Below, in pieces: positions 11,325 through 23,441 of a stretch of 64,000 nt of DNA (its first letter is position 1; every line of letters begins with the position of its first letter). Below the pieces are notes generated by a model, which was not told the DNA's origin, ran no database searches, and saw nothing but the letters and a program-made list of their open reading frames with translations. The translations under genes and the position numbers were made by a program. This DNA comes from Filosporella fistucella (taxonomy: Eukaryota; Ascomycota; Leotiomycetes; Helotiales). Where the stretch lies: contig JAQJZZ010000013.1 in NCBI GenBank assembly GCA_030077755.1, forward strand, positions 2,108,001 through 2,172,000, read 5' to 3'.

Positions 11325-14300
11325 ATGTCTTGGGAACTTTTAAAAAGATTCATCGAGAGCGATGTCTTTAACCAGAATCCTTTCCTCTCTGTAGCATACC
11401 TTTCGTAGGTATTCTCAACATTGGAATGCAGCAGCACTGACGATCTTTCAGCCGATACGCAGATCATGTCGGTATTCATTACGTTCTCTGCTCGAAACTT
11501 CGACAATTTAGCTACGAAGAAATCGAATTCTTTCTACCACAATTATGCCACCTTATCATCAGCGTCGATAATGAATCTATGGCGTTGGAGGAGTTTATAT
11601 TGGATCTATGCGAGGAATCCGTGAATGCTGCATTGCTGGTGGGTTCCAAGAAAGACTGGAAGGGGTAATACTGACGGATTAGACATTCTGGCTCTTTCAA
11701 ACCTACCTACATGACCTATCCTCGAATCCACAATCAGAAGCCTTCAAAACATGTAGGAGGATATACAACAAGGTTCAACATATTGTATTTGGGGTTGCGG
11801 AGCCTGCGAGGCATGAAAAGATAAAGGAGAATGTTTTACCTGTCACAGTTCTTGCCAGCTTCGTTTTGGCCAGCGTGGCAGTACCATTTCTTCCAAAATG
11901 GGCGGGACCTTTAGCTATTGCGCAGGCACGAAAACCACAGTCAACTGGGGATGTTATAGCGGATGCCAGCCAGACTCAGCAGAAAATCGTTCGAAGTCAT
12001 ACTACAACGCCGGGGTCTACAAGGACAAGGAGAGCAAAGGAGGCGGGGAGGATTGCAAGTGCTCCAATGAATGGAAACCAGGAACGGCCAAAACCTATGC
12101 GTGCTGCATCTCTTTCACGACCTCAATCATCAACCTCGAGTCGGAGACAACCATTGGAACCAAAGCCTAGACCGAGCCATTTGGATCTTCAGGCTGCAGA
12201 TCCGCGGCTGAGTTCTTCATCGCTTCCGCTTCCTGAATCCCGTTCCCCACGAATGACTGCTACAAGGCCTGCCACACCTGCTACCGCTGGTCTCACCAAT
12301 CATCCAGCTAGCTTAGCTCACCGAAAACATCATGTTGCTCGACCACTCACTCCGTCCGCCTTGTCTGATGCCCAAAAAGTGAAGCTGTTGAGGCAGAATT
12401 ATTTCCGATGCGAAACACAATTCATCACCGCTCTGGAAGATATTTCGAATCGTCTAGTAATTGTTCCGAAACCTGCGCGACTGAGTGCTTTACGTGCTGA
12501 ACTAGCTCTCATTGCACAAGATTTACCTGCTGAGGTCGATATACCTGTAATATGTCCTGCTACATTGGTTGATGGTGCACCAGGGAAGAGTCGGCATCAT
12601 CGGATAGTCCGATTGAATCCAGCTGAGGCGACCGTTTTGAATAGTGCAGAGAAGGTTCCATTCCTGTTGATGGTCGAAGTATTAAGAGATGATTTCTCAT
12701 TCGATCCTTCGACTGCAGAGAATGAATTATTGCTAGGCAGACTTCTTTCTGAGCAAGGCTCGGGAAGGAAACGTATTTTTGATCTTTCAGAATCAGTCAA
12801 AATACCAAACGGATCGAAATCTTCGGACGCTGGACAAGATAGTGTATTCGAGCCGGTTTCAGGCGATCTTGGAAGCTCTCCTTTAATAAATGCTGTGGAT
12901 GATAGTCCGCCAGCAAAGGAGAATGGTCTTCCCAATCCTCCACCAAGACTATCTAGTGGTGCTACAACATTATCCACTGTTTCTGCCCTTGCAACCCCCA
13001 GAAATTCTGGCAATTCGACATCTCGTTCAAGTAGTCCAGGTCGGAAAATGACACTGCCATCTTATGGAAGATCAGGAGCTGCTGATCAACCAGATTTCTC
13101 TGCTTTGGCTACACATATGCGGACAGCATCTCAAATGCTTGCGCAACTTGAATCAACAAGTGGGAAGAGACCAAAGAGCGAAGTTGCAGCAATTCGTGCG
13201 AAGATTATTGCAAGTATGCAAAGCTTGGAAGAACAAAGTTTTGACACAGATGATACACATGTCCCGACTTTTGAAACGATCATGGCGAATGCGAATGTCG
13301 CAGCAGCTGGTATTGGACCTGAAGATATTGACGAAGATACCACGACGGATTCTCCTCTGAATATAGGTGCAGGAGCCGCCAGAATGGAGAACGATCAGAA
13401 AACAGGTGGCGTTCAAAGGAAAGGTGATAGAGATGATCCGAGTGCGGCAACATTTGGTGAAGCTTGGAACATGAAAAAGGAACGTATACGAAAATCATCA
13501 CCTTACGGATGGATGAAGAATTGGGATGTGTTGAGTGTCATTGTCAAGACTGGAGCTGATTTGAGGCAAGAAGCTTTTGCCTGTCAATTAATTCAAGTCT
13601 GTGATAAGATTTGGCAAGATGCTGAAACTCCGGTATGGGTCAAACGAATGAGAATATTGGTCACTGGAGAATCTTCTGGGTTGATCGAGACCATCACAAA
13701 TGGTGTTTCACTACATTCTCTCAAACGAAGTTTGACACTTGCAACTATCGAATCAGGTCAAAATCCTCGTAGGAGAATTGCCACCTTGAAGGACCATTTC
13801 GTCAAGACATTCGGCGCTCCTGAAACTGAGGCATACAAAGCTGCAGAAGACGCTTTCAAAAGATCACTTGCTGCTTACAGCATCATTTCATACATCCTCC
13901 AATTGAAAGATCGCCATAATGGTAATGTTCTCATTGATAATGAGGGGCACATAATTCACATCGATTTCGGATTTATGCTTTCTAATTCGCCCGGATCTGT
14001 GGGATGGGAAGCTGCGCCTTTCAAGTTGACTCAGGATTATGTTGATGTCCTGGGAGGAGTTGGTTCACCTGCTTTCGATGATTACAAGAAATTATGCAAG
14101 CAAGCATTTCAAGGTATGTGTTTTCGAGACCATGAAATGCTGTGGCTAACATTCACAGCTCTCCGAAGATCTGCAGATAATCTGATTGATCTAGTCAACA
14201 TGATGGGTAGAGAATCAAAAATGCCTTGTTTCTCATATGGAGTACAACAAGCTGTAACAAGCTTACGACAGCGATTTCAACTTCAACTCAGTGCAGATGA

Positions 14301-14447
14301 AGCCGAACAATACGTGGAGACAGATTTGATTGGGAAGTCTTTAGGAAGTTATTATACGCGATTGTATGCTCGCCTCTCTCTTATCAGAATCCAGCTAACA
14401 TCATCAGATACGATACATTTCAATATCGCACTCAGGGTATATACTAA
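11325..14447 (+). CDS. PIK1: phosphatidylinositol 4-kinase, PIK1/PI4K-beta type
   Basis: Five exons, 11325-11404, 11452-11638, 11683-14113, 14159-14363 and 14408-14447, join in frame to 980 residues. The start MSWELLKRF and the end FQYRTQGIY match the usual limits of fungal Pik1. An N-terminal helical (lipid kinase unique) region lies at about 1-180, a long Ser/Pro-rich middle at about 185-570, and the PI3/PI4-kinase catalytic domain at about 600-980. Catalytic loop DRHNGN, metal motif HIDFGFM and the PI4K tail SLGSYYTRLY are all present. The enzyme makes PI4P at the Golgi and in the nucleus in yeast. The 45-nt intron at 14114-14158 has a length divisible by three and no stop, so a naive reading runs through it. 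A frame running on to 14529 is an artefact of missing the last intron. Confidence 0.95.
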
Positions 14448-15784
14448 ATCGTTGTTTAAGACTCGGGAGCATCTTTGGGGCGTTGGATATTTTGCATTTA
14501 CAGGTTTCGGCGACCCGGAGGCTTTGTGAGATAATTATGAAAGCGTGGCACTCTCTGTTTTGGTGAGTGACACTTTGTATGGAAATGATTATGAAAAGAA
14601 TTCGAATCTATGCTGCATGCATTACCTTGTTGTTGGTCTCAAGTGGACATCGTTTCGTAATTGATTTGATGTTTGATCTCTTGTGGTTGATGTTGATTAA
14701 TTTCCTGTTGCCACTCAACTGCGCAATGTTCAGCGACTCCCAATCATAGCCTGGTCATGACGTCGGTCTTGACTGGATATAGTTCTGCTGCAATAACCAG
14801 TTTCTCCTAGTCTGAAGAAGAGCCAAAAAGAGGAGATCTTCTCCAGGAGATGAGGGCAAATAGCACTCAAACCAGAGCTTGAGCGAAATCAAAATTTGGA
14901 AAACATCCAGAGAACACGCGCTTGACCCCCTGAATCCTTAACACATCTCCCGAAGAGCTGTTTATTGGCTTACTGCGAACTGTTTCATCCCTTGGTTGTC
15001 ATCTAATTGGCCATTCTCTATGAGAGCCACTGGGGAAGGGCGGTTATGCGCAAAGCCTTTGTCATCGAGGCAAATTCTAAGTCCGAAACTTCGAACTTGC
15101 TTACCCTTGATATTTATTTGTGATGTGGGCTTGAGACTGATATTCTATTAAGATCGTGCCTTTATCTCATGACATGTAGTCTTACTGCCTATGAATGCCA
15201 CTGATTCTGTTTCTCCAACTTCAAGGGATTGACACGTGAGAATCTTGTCATGATTTCCTCCCTCGCTTAAACAGGGGGGTATCTCGTTGTTCAACATCTC
15301 TTCCCTCTCAATCTTGTGTCCAGATACATCCACAAAACACGCATGCACCCTTTTACCAGTGTCTTTGTCAGTGCTACAATCATTGCTACACCAAATTTTG
15401 TATTGGGCCTTGGATGTCATCGATGTCAAATTCACTCTTGGTCACAATTTGTCTCCAAAGTCAAGCAAACGGTATCACAATAGGTACGAAAATAGCAAGC
15501 CGCAATGATTCAACCATACCTAATAGGGATACAACCAACCAATACTATTGTCCTTTGCCAACCAATCTATGCTATTGTGCTTTCCTATTGTCAGAACGTT
15601 AGCATGCCTCTATGGACCCACAGCAGAATTTCCAAACTATTTAAATCCCTCTAAATTCCATCTACAGCTTCAACAACCTTTTCCAAACACGCAATTCCAA
15701 TTCCAATTCCAAAATCCATTCCAAACCCAGCGTTTAGCGCTTCTTCGTCTACAATACTTCAAACATCTCCCAACTACCGCAAGC
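14448..15784. other. 1.3 kb intergenic region
   Basis: Lies between plus-strand genes. Short frames here lack any family signature. At 15655-15740 there is a run of TTCCA/CCAATT-type short repeats just upstream of the next ATG, which fits a 5' UTR of the small gene at 15785. Confidence 0.4.
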
Positions 15785-16605
15785 ATGTCTGACACCTCCG
15801 AGTCTGGACGCCAATGGTCATCCTTCGAGGTAAGTCTCCCACCCATACCTTTCAACTTACTCTAATTTCTCAGATGCAAACCATGGCCGCTCTCATCACC
15901 AAGGGTGCTCATCTTGAAGCCAAAGGCCGTCGCTCCGATTCCCCAGATAGAGCAAGACGTCAAATGGAGCTCGATTTCGCAACTCAATTCAACCAAGCCC
16001 TTCATGGCAAGAACTACGAGTTTGACATCCCTCAACATGAGATCATCACCAAACTCAGGGAGGTCCTCGAGACTAGCAAGGATGCCGTCGCTCTTGCTGA
16101 ACGTACTCCTGGTGCTCGTCTCACTCGCACTGTCAATTTTGCCTTCAAGCGCAGGAACCCAACTCGTGCTCGCTCTGGTGCGGCTGTTTCTTCTACCTTT
16201 GAGCGTGGTCGCAGCTTGGGTAACGATACTTCTCACTCTGCACGTCATGGTATCAACAGGCATCCTTCTACTCCTCCATCCAATGTTGTCACCAAAACTC
16301 CCGCTCACCAACGAATCTCGCCTCAATTTGTCGGTTCGTATTCCTCTTCTTCCTGAAAGGTATACGTCGCTCACCAACCCTAAGCCAGACTAGTAGACCT
16401 TCGTGACCGCGGATTTTTGCTCACAGCAGAAGAAAAGCAAATATTTGACATGGCTGAGGTAATGGGTGTCAACCGATGGAATGGGACAAGCCCAAGATCT
16501 CGTATGGAGGCTCCACTTTTGGAGACTCCCACGGAACGCAAGATTCGTCCTCGTTGGCAACGAAAGTATGGTTCCCGCGGCTATGGCGGCCGTCGTTACT
16601 ATTGA
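15785..16605 (+). CDS. small basic hypothetical protein
   Basis: Exon 1 is 15785-15829 (MSDTSESGRQWSSFE), followed by a clear GTAAGT...CTCAG intron and exon 2 from 15874. Exon 2 can end at an in-frame stop at 16356, or splice from GTTCGT at 16334 to TCACAG at 16426 into a third exon ending at 16605. The second option keeps frame, gives 227 residues, and its rare donor type is also used at 20250. The protein is Arg/Ser-rich with an early helical part (residues 15-95) and a disordered Arg/Ser/Pro tail. The third exon ends in an RGYGGRRYY-like RGG/aromatic tail. No signal peptide is seen. Family not recognised. A nucleic-acid-binding role would be a guess from composition only. Confidence 0.6.
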
Positions 16606-18823
16606 TGGGCTGGTTTTTCTTGCAGGTTTGGTGAACCTTAGTTATTAATAATAACAAAGCTTGTCTAACAATTGTTCATTTTGATGGTGACTTGTGAAAT
16701 ACCTGGCTTACTTCAGCACTGGAGCACTGTATCTGGAGCTCTATTTATGAACTGACTCATCGATCATTTTGGTTCGTTGCTTTAAGGAATAAAGGGAAGC
16801 AAGGTCACCTATATGGGCTTCAAATAGCAAATTCTTTTGTGACTTCCAACTTCTGCACCTCCTGCACCTCAGCTCCCTGCAGATTCCCAAAGGAGACAAA
16901 ACTGACTCAACATAAACCTCTTTGGTTGTTCTTCCTCGATAGTGAGGAGTTTCGTCTGAGAACTCGATAGTCAAGAAATTATTGTTAATCTTTCTTACTG
17001 TTAATTATAAAAACTGTCGACAATCGACAGTAGGAATTTCAATTTTGGCGCTTCTTGATTTGCACTATATGAAAAACAAAAATCACGTTCCCATCATCTC
17101 CTGTATAATTTTCTAGGATAACTTGCAGGCAAGTCTTCATTAGAGGCTCAAAACGATCCAACAGAGCAGAATTCCATGCGTGCGAGATGCGGCACTTCTC
17201 TAGAGAGCAACTTAGGACAATAGGCACGGCCGGAGTTCTTTGTGAATTTGCGCGCCCAAGTGGAGCCAAATGGTCGCTTTATACTTATGGCTACAAGGAC
17301 AACACGTGCGCTGTATAGCTGACAAAAGCAGGAAGAATGATTGGAGTTCGAAGCCAATTGATAGTGGAAAGTACAAAGTTGAAGATTTCAGATTATCAAC
17401 TCTTTTAAAGATAAAACCCTAGAATTACCTCTAGAATAGATTGTTTTGATGGAGATACGGCAAATTGATGTCCCTGTGCTGCTGTTGTCAACTAATGGCG
17501 CTGTCAAAAACGTTCGGATGAAATCTCAGGGATCCAGGGTCAATAACTTCTGTTCTAAGTACAGAATTTGAAGGCAATACTGAAAAAGCTTCTGATGCAG
17601 GTACGAATTTCACAAAAGGCATCCCGGCTCCCACAAACTATGATTCTTTGGGCAATTTTGCGTTGCTGTCTTGTTTCCGCCCTTACCATGACCAGCTGAG
17701 GCCTTTACGTTCCAAGAGTTACTCTGCGGTTTCGAGAAAAAAGCTTCTTCTTTTTATAGGTGAAATCACAGGCAACTTTAGCCCAAAGTAGAAAGTACAG
17801 AGGAGCATAATTGAATACACCTCTCGAACGATTCAGATTCCAAATATGCCTCTCCATTTCTGAAAGGCAAGAACTTTGAATAGAAACCAATCAAAACCGA
17901 ATTATAGAGATGAAGAGAATGTATATGCAGTCTAAAATGTTACACCAAGGTAGCTTGCAGTTGCAACAATCCCATCTTCGAGTCCCTGTACATTTTTCGT
18001 CTAGCCCAAATGTAGCAGGTCGCTTGTGCCCCGCGATTAAGCATCACGACATATATTTCTGCGGGTACAGAGTTGTACAATACGCGTAAGAAATGAGTGC
18101 AAGATTATTCGGTTCAATCTGATGAGAACTCGAGGATCTTCATTCTAGTCCATTCACATAGAAAGCCGCATCGCCGTATGATTCCAACAAAGTTTACCCC
18201 TGAAGGCATTCGCTCTGACCCCTTTTCAATTTTCGCTTCTTATTGGTGTCCTGGAGCCCGCCGTTTACCCCGCTATTTTGATTTGATTTACCTTAATATT
18301 CTTTCTACCTTCTCCTTCACATCATCTGAAGATTTTAAACTTTCTCTTGGAGTTTTATAGAAAATACTTATGATATTCAAACCACATCAAAATGCAAAAG
18401 CAATATATAATCATCACCGCACTCCCAGATATCTGCACCTCGACCATCTCGCTAAATGAGGGTGTGCACAGCATGATAAGCAACATCTTCACAGTAACCC
18501 AAAGCGGCAGGTGATCTCGCTGCTTCCATCCCTCATGGTACCAAGTGCATGATACCAAAAAATCAAACTTCCCAAGCTTTCCTAGTGGTCCTGACAAGTT
18601 CATTACTGTGCCTTGACTGAGCCAACTCTTGCCAACCCACTTGCCTAGATAAGCTTTCTACAGGGCAGCCACAGAAAGCTTGTTACTAGTATGCGTTCGC
18701 GCCGCATATGAGAAGGTGGATATGCTACATTCATTTTACTCGGATACTTGCTGCCGGGCATAGAAAGGAGAGAGTATATAAGAGGGATGACTTGGCAATT
18801 CATTTCTCCATCTTCATAGCACC
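16606..18823. other. 2.2 kb gene-poor region
   Basis: Only short, composition-like open frames on both strands. There is no tRNA, repeat family or recognisable exon. The last 60 bp hold a TATATAAGAG box (18775-18784), fitting a TATA element about 45 bp before the sedolisin ATG. Confidence 0.4.
18774..18784 (+). promoter_or_regulatory. probable TATA box of the sedolisin gene
   Basis: The sequence gtatataagag lies 40-50 bp upstream of the ATG at 18824. Position and composition fit a core promoter with a short leader, as is common for secreted fungal hydrolases. Confidence 0.45.
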
Positions 18824-21311
18824 ATGTTGCTTCATTCTCTTGTCGCGGCTTTGGCCACTGGCCTTCTATTTGAGGCTACTGCTAACCCTCTTCCTGAGCG
18901 TGTCGGGAGAAAGCGTGAAGTGCCTTCTACTCATACTCTCCACGAGCGTCATTTGCCTCACTGGGAGAATCAATGGACCAAGAAATCCAAGGTTCCGGAT
19001 TCTCAGATCCTACCTATGCGCATTGGATTGAAGCAATCAAATCTTGAAGCTGGTCATGATAGACTTATGGATATGTAAAGAGCCAATTTCCAGGATGGGC
19101 ACAACTGACTTGCGTAGCTCGACTCCTGGATCGGAGAATTACGGAAAACATATGACTCCAGAAGAAATTGTAGATTTCTTTGCTCCTGATTCTTCAACCA
19201 CTGATGCAGTCTTGGACTGGGTCGTGTCCTCAGGAATCTCCGTTGATCGCGTTGGAGTTTCTGTCAACAAACAAGTATGTTATTGTTCACAACCAAATTC
19301 CTGTCTAACAACATTTAGTGGATTCAATTCGATGCCACTGCAGCTGAAGTCGAGGATCTACTCATTGCTGAGTACTACATATGGAGTCATTCATCTGGAT
19401 CACGTGATATTTCTACTGAAGCATATCATGTGCCTACCCATATTCGGGAGCATATCGACTACATCACTCCCGGAACCAGATTGAGACAAAGAAATGCGAA
19501 GAGAAATAGTAACAGGCTGGATAAGAGAGCCTTTGAAGATACTGTCCAACCTTTCATTACTCAACTTCCTGGTTTCCCACACCCTAATTCGAGTGTTTGT
19601 GATGTCTATGTCACGAAAGAGTGTACTCAAGGTACGTATTGTTCTTAACGAAGTGCCTATCCTAATTTTTCCCAGTCCAATACAACATCCCAAACGCCAC
19701 ACTCGCTGCTGCTGGCAATAAGCTTGGTATTTACGAGAGTCTTGACGTTCATTATAGCAGAAAGGATCTTGATATTTATCACAGTACTCTTTATCCGTAA
19801 GAACCTGAAGTATAAATCACTCCAACCATTTTTGACCTTGCCAGATTCATTCCCAATGGCACATATCCCGAAGAACGTCTAATTGATGGAGCTATCGGCG
19901 CCATAGAAGATACGACTGAATTTGTTCCAATTGATCTCGAAGCGCCTTTAGATTTCGATTCTTCTGGACCTCTAATCTATCCTCAGGAGCTTGTTCTCTT
20001 CCAGGAAGACGATGAGTACTACGAGAGTCATGGAAATTATAATGGTTTCTGGAACAGTAAGTCATTCTCGGATGTTGTGAGATGTCGCTCATCTTTCAAG
20101 CTTTCTTGGATGCTATCGATGGTTCTTATTGTACCTACAGCGCCTTCGGCGAGACAGGTGATTGCAAAGTCCCAGAATGCCTTGATCCAGCATACCCAGA
20201 TCCCAATCCAGGTGGATATAAAGGTCAATTGCAATGCGGTGTCTACAAAGTTCGTCTCCTACCTATTTCTACAAGCTCCGACTAACTGAAAAGCCCACAA
20301 ACGTAATCTCCATCTCTTACGGTGGCTCCGAAGCAGGTTTCCCAGATTATTACAGTACGTGGAATTTTGCCCTTTATTTGTCGAAAATAGCAAAGGCGAG
20401 CAGCTTCCGAGCTGCTCGGAAGCCGCTCGCCTTCTGTCTCACCCTTTCAAGTCCATACTAAATTGTCTATAGTGAAGCGTCAATGCAATGAATGGATGAA
20501 ACTCGCTCTTCAAGGCACCACAACCGTCATGTCTTCAGGCGACGCTGGTGTCGGCGGTACCACTTGCAACGGGGCATCAGGCAAGATTTTCGAGGCTGAT
20601 TTCGCATCTACATGTCCCTATGTCCTGTCAGTCGGCAGCACAGAATGGGATCGTTTCGACCCCGCTGTTCCACCCACTCCAGGTCAAAAACTCAATGAAG
20701 TCGCTACAAAACGATTTCCAAGTGGAGGTGGATTTTCAAATGTTTTTGGTGTGCAAGGATATCAGCGAGACGCTGTGTCTGCTTATTTCGATCAGGTGGA
20801 GAAGAATTTGGGATTCGATGGATATCATCATTATGTAGTAAATGGAGATTTCAGCAGTGTTACTGGTGGTATTTATCATCATGGTGGAAGAGCATATCCT
20901 GATGTTGCCGCCGTTGGTGATAGACAGGTTGTGTATTCGAATGGATCATGGTGGTTAGTTGGTGGGACTTCATTGTCTGCACCTGTTTGGGGAGCCGTCT
21001 TGAATCTGGTTAATGAGCAACGCATCGCTGCAGGAAAGAGAACTGTTGGATTCATTCATCCTGTTCTTGTAAGTTTCTGAGAATGTTGTGAGGATTGATA
21101 CTAATGATTTAAGTACCAACATCCTGAAGCATTCACGGATATAACAGTTGGAAGTAATCCTGGTTGTGGTTCACCTGGTTTCCCTGCTGCGAAGGGATGG
21201 GATCCTGTTACTGGACTTGGGTAAGTTCTCTTTTCTATAAATGTTTACAATAGCTGATATTCCAGTTCTCCAAACTTCCCAGTCTTGCTGGATGTTCTCA
21301 TGAAACTTTGA
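18824..21311 (+). CDS. secreted sedolisin (S53 family, tripeptidyl-peptidase-like)
   Basis: Ten exons (18824-19074, 19118-19274, 19319-19631, 19676-19796, 19845-20056, 20101-20249, 20294-20354, 20473-21068, 21114-21220, 21266-21311) close in frame to 670 residues. A signal peptide (MLLHSLVAALATGLLFEATA) is followed by a pro-domain (ENYGKHMTPEEIVDFFAP; PGTRLRQRNAKR, probably the processing region). The catalytic domain has EAPLD (Glu and Asp of the S53 acid pair), SSGDAGVGG (oxyanion Asp) and GGTSLSAPVWGA (nucleophile Ser), plus the calcium-site end near DPVTGLG. It is thus a complete acid-acting serine-carboxyl peptidase, secreted for protein breakdown. Intron 7 (20355-20472) is unusually long and holds a near-perfect hairpin shared with the next gene. 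Confidence 0.93.
20355..20472 (+). repeat. 118-nt intron with 41-bp palindrome, introner-like
   Basis: Intron 7 of the sedolisin gene. Positions 20393-20433 form two 20-nt arms around a central T, with one mismatch between the arms (reading aaggcgagcag... and ...gctcgcctt at the ends). The module AGGCGAGCAG, nine bases, TGCTCGGAAGC recurs in reverse orientation in intron 1 of the dioxygenase gene, with the same spacing. Both introns are 118 nt and carry the hairpin near the middle. Other introns in this gene are 44-45 nt. Confidence 0.7.
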
Positions 21312-21998
21312 GATTTGGATTGTGGTTTACCGAGGGCACCTACCGGATGTCGCTGAATTCCTACTGAGAATATAATGTGATGATGGATACATGGACAATC
21401 TGAACTACAAATTCTAGCGAATTTTGCTCCTTAACTAATGCTTGACGCGTGATCACTGAGGGTATCGCCTATTCTACCAGCCTCATAATTATCAACAAAT
21501 CTTATCCATGTCCTTAACTATCCTCGTCCACTCAAACTCCAAGACTTTCATAATCCACTCGTCATACCCCTATCAAGCGTCCACTAAACACCCCACCAGC
21601 CACAACCATAAATTCTACATATACTTCCACAATGCGGGGGTTTAAATCACCGAAGAGGTTTCAAAACATCTAGGATCGACAGTATACGCGGCGCCAAGAG
21701 TGGAACTTTCTCAGGGCAAAATAATTTCAACCAATAACAAGAACAACATTATAAATTCTTCTCAAGACAAGGAATACGGGAGCTAGAATTAGGCCCGGTA
21801 GTTCAATGTTGTTGAACATAGAGTGGGAATAGTGGCAGGGTTGACGAATTTGTTGACGTGTGGCTCTGCTGTTTGATGAAGATGGGATGGGTTGTATTTT
21901 GGGATATGGAACTTCAGATGAACTTCAGCATAGATAAAAGAAGAAACAGATCCCGTTCTCTCAAAATCATCACATTCATTCCAACACATTCATTCATT
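21312..21998. other. intergenic, promoter of the dioxygenase gene
   Basis: About 690 bp between two plus-strand genes for secreted proteins. A gataaaagaag stretch lies about 65 bp before the next ATG (21931-21941) and could serve as a TATA-like element. No other gene is seen. Confidence 0.4.
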
Positions 21999-23206
21999 AT
22001 GCATTTCTCTCTGCTCATCCTCGCTTTCAGCGCACTCACAGCCGCTCATCCAGGCCCTCACCACGAACCCACCTTCGCAGAACTGACACGCCGTAGCCAT
22101 CTCTCCAAAAGATGCGAATCCAACGCCGCGGCCATGAACGCCAAACGCTGGGCTCGCCATCAAGAAAAGCGTTCTCTCGCCTCTCGTTCAAACACCTCAG
22201 TAGTCATCACAACAGCAGCTCCATACTATGACACCATTCAAAACGATACCTGTATCCTCACCCCCGAAGTAACAACCGGTCCATACATCTGGCCTCGATC
22301 TCAGACTTTACGTCAAGATATGTCTGAGGATCAGCCAGGTGTGCCATTGTATCTTGATATCGGTGTCTTGGATACGAATACCTGTGAGCCATTGCCGAAT
22401 GTGCTGGTTGATCTTGTATGCCACCTTCTCTTTTGTTCCCCCTTCCAGATTTTGCTGTATATCAGCTTCCGAGCAGGTTTCAGTCTGCTCGCCTGATAAA
22501 CTGTTGGCGTTTTACAGTGCTAATTCGCTGCAGTGGCATTGCAATTCTACGGGATCCTATAGTTCATTTGATGCGCTGGATCCTAACACGCCGTTTGAGA
22601 CGCTGTTGGAGCAATTGAATGTTACGTTGACTGGTGGTGGATCGTTGGACGTGCATACAGGTGATTCGACATATTTGAGAGGAATGGTAAGCTTAATCTC
22701 CTGACGATTCTATTTACCTGTCGAGGTTCCAAACGCACTATAACAGCCCGTTTTATATATCAATATGCTGACATGCAATGCAGTGGCCGACCGACGCAAA
22801 CGGAATGATGGAAATGAAAACCATCTTCCCTGGTTTCTACGTCGAACGCACAATCCACATCCACGTTCAAGTCCACACCAACTGGATCGTCGGCAGCAAT
22901 GGTACTATTATCTCTGATGAGACAATTAGCACGGGTCAAATATTCTTCGCTGAGGATTTGAGCGAGCAGATTATGAGTTTGCAGCCGTATGCAAGCCATA
23001 CTGAGATCAATCGGACAACGAATGATATTGGTGAGTTCTCCTTACCGCCCAGACTTTATTGGGAGATTTATTGATTTTGGATAGACTCGATCTACTCTGG
23101 AGAGACTGTCAATGGATTTAATCCTGTTATGAGTGTCGTGCCGCTTGACGGAGAAGATGTGACCAAAGGGATGGTTGCGTACCTTACTTTGGGTGTTGCA
23201 GCTTAA
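21999..23206 (+). CDS. secreted intradiol ring-cleavage dioxygenase
   Basis: Four exons (21999-22415, 22534-22686, 22784-23030, 23085-23206) join in frame to 312 residues. The N-terminus MHFSLLILAFSALTAAHPG is a signal peptide. The core carries the expected non-haem Fe(III) ligands: Tyr in TTGPYIWP, Tyr in FPGFYVERTIHIH and the two His of the same HIH motif. Length and layout fit the extracellular fungal intradiol dioxygenases, which open catechol-type rings from plant or lignin phenolics. Intron 1 (22416-22533) is 118 nt and carries the hairpin module shared with the sedolisin intron. The downstream genes are on the other strand, so it is a single unit. Confidence 0.92.
22416..22533 (-). repeat. 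118-nt intron with hairpin module, introner-like
   Basis: Intron 1 of the dioxygenase gene. A hairpin at 22460-22498 has an inner stem CGAGCAG/CTGCTCG around an 8-nt loop and an outer stem TATCAG/CTGATA. On the minus strand it reads AGGCGAGCAG, nine bases, TGCTCGGAAGC, identical at 21 flanking positions and in spacing to the plus strand of 20355-20472. Outside the hairpin the two introns are not clearly alike. Confidence 0.65.
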
Positions 23207-23441
23207 GAAGGAGGTGGAAGCACCTTACTTTGCAACCTCGAGACAATCATCATCTGAATGTTATGATAAATTCATGTAAATATGGGTTGGAATGATAGAG
23301 AGGGGGAAATGAATGGAGTATTTTTTATCAAGACATCACGACTGCGTGGCCCCACATGACTTGTGATGAGTGATCAGTATTCTATACTTCCAACTCTGAG
23401 GATAATGTTCTTGCATATGATTTGTAATTCTAAACGTAAGA

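Noticed and set aside
14448..14529. Apparent extension of the PIK1 frame to 14529
   Set aside because: It comes from reading through the last intron; the spliced end FQYRTQGIY at 14447 matches the conserved family terminus.
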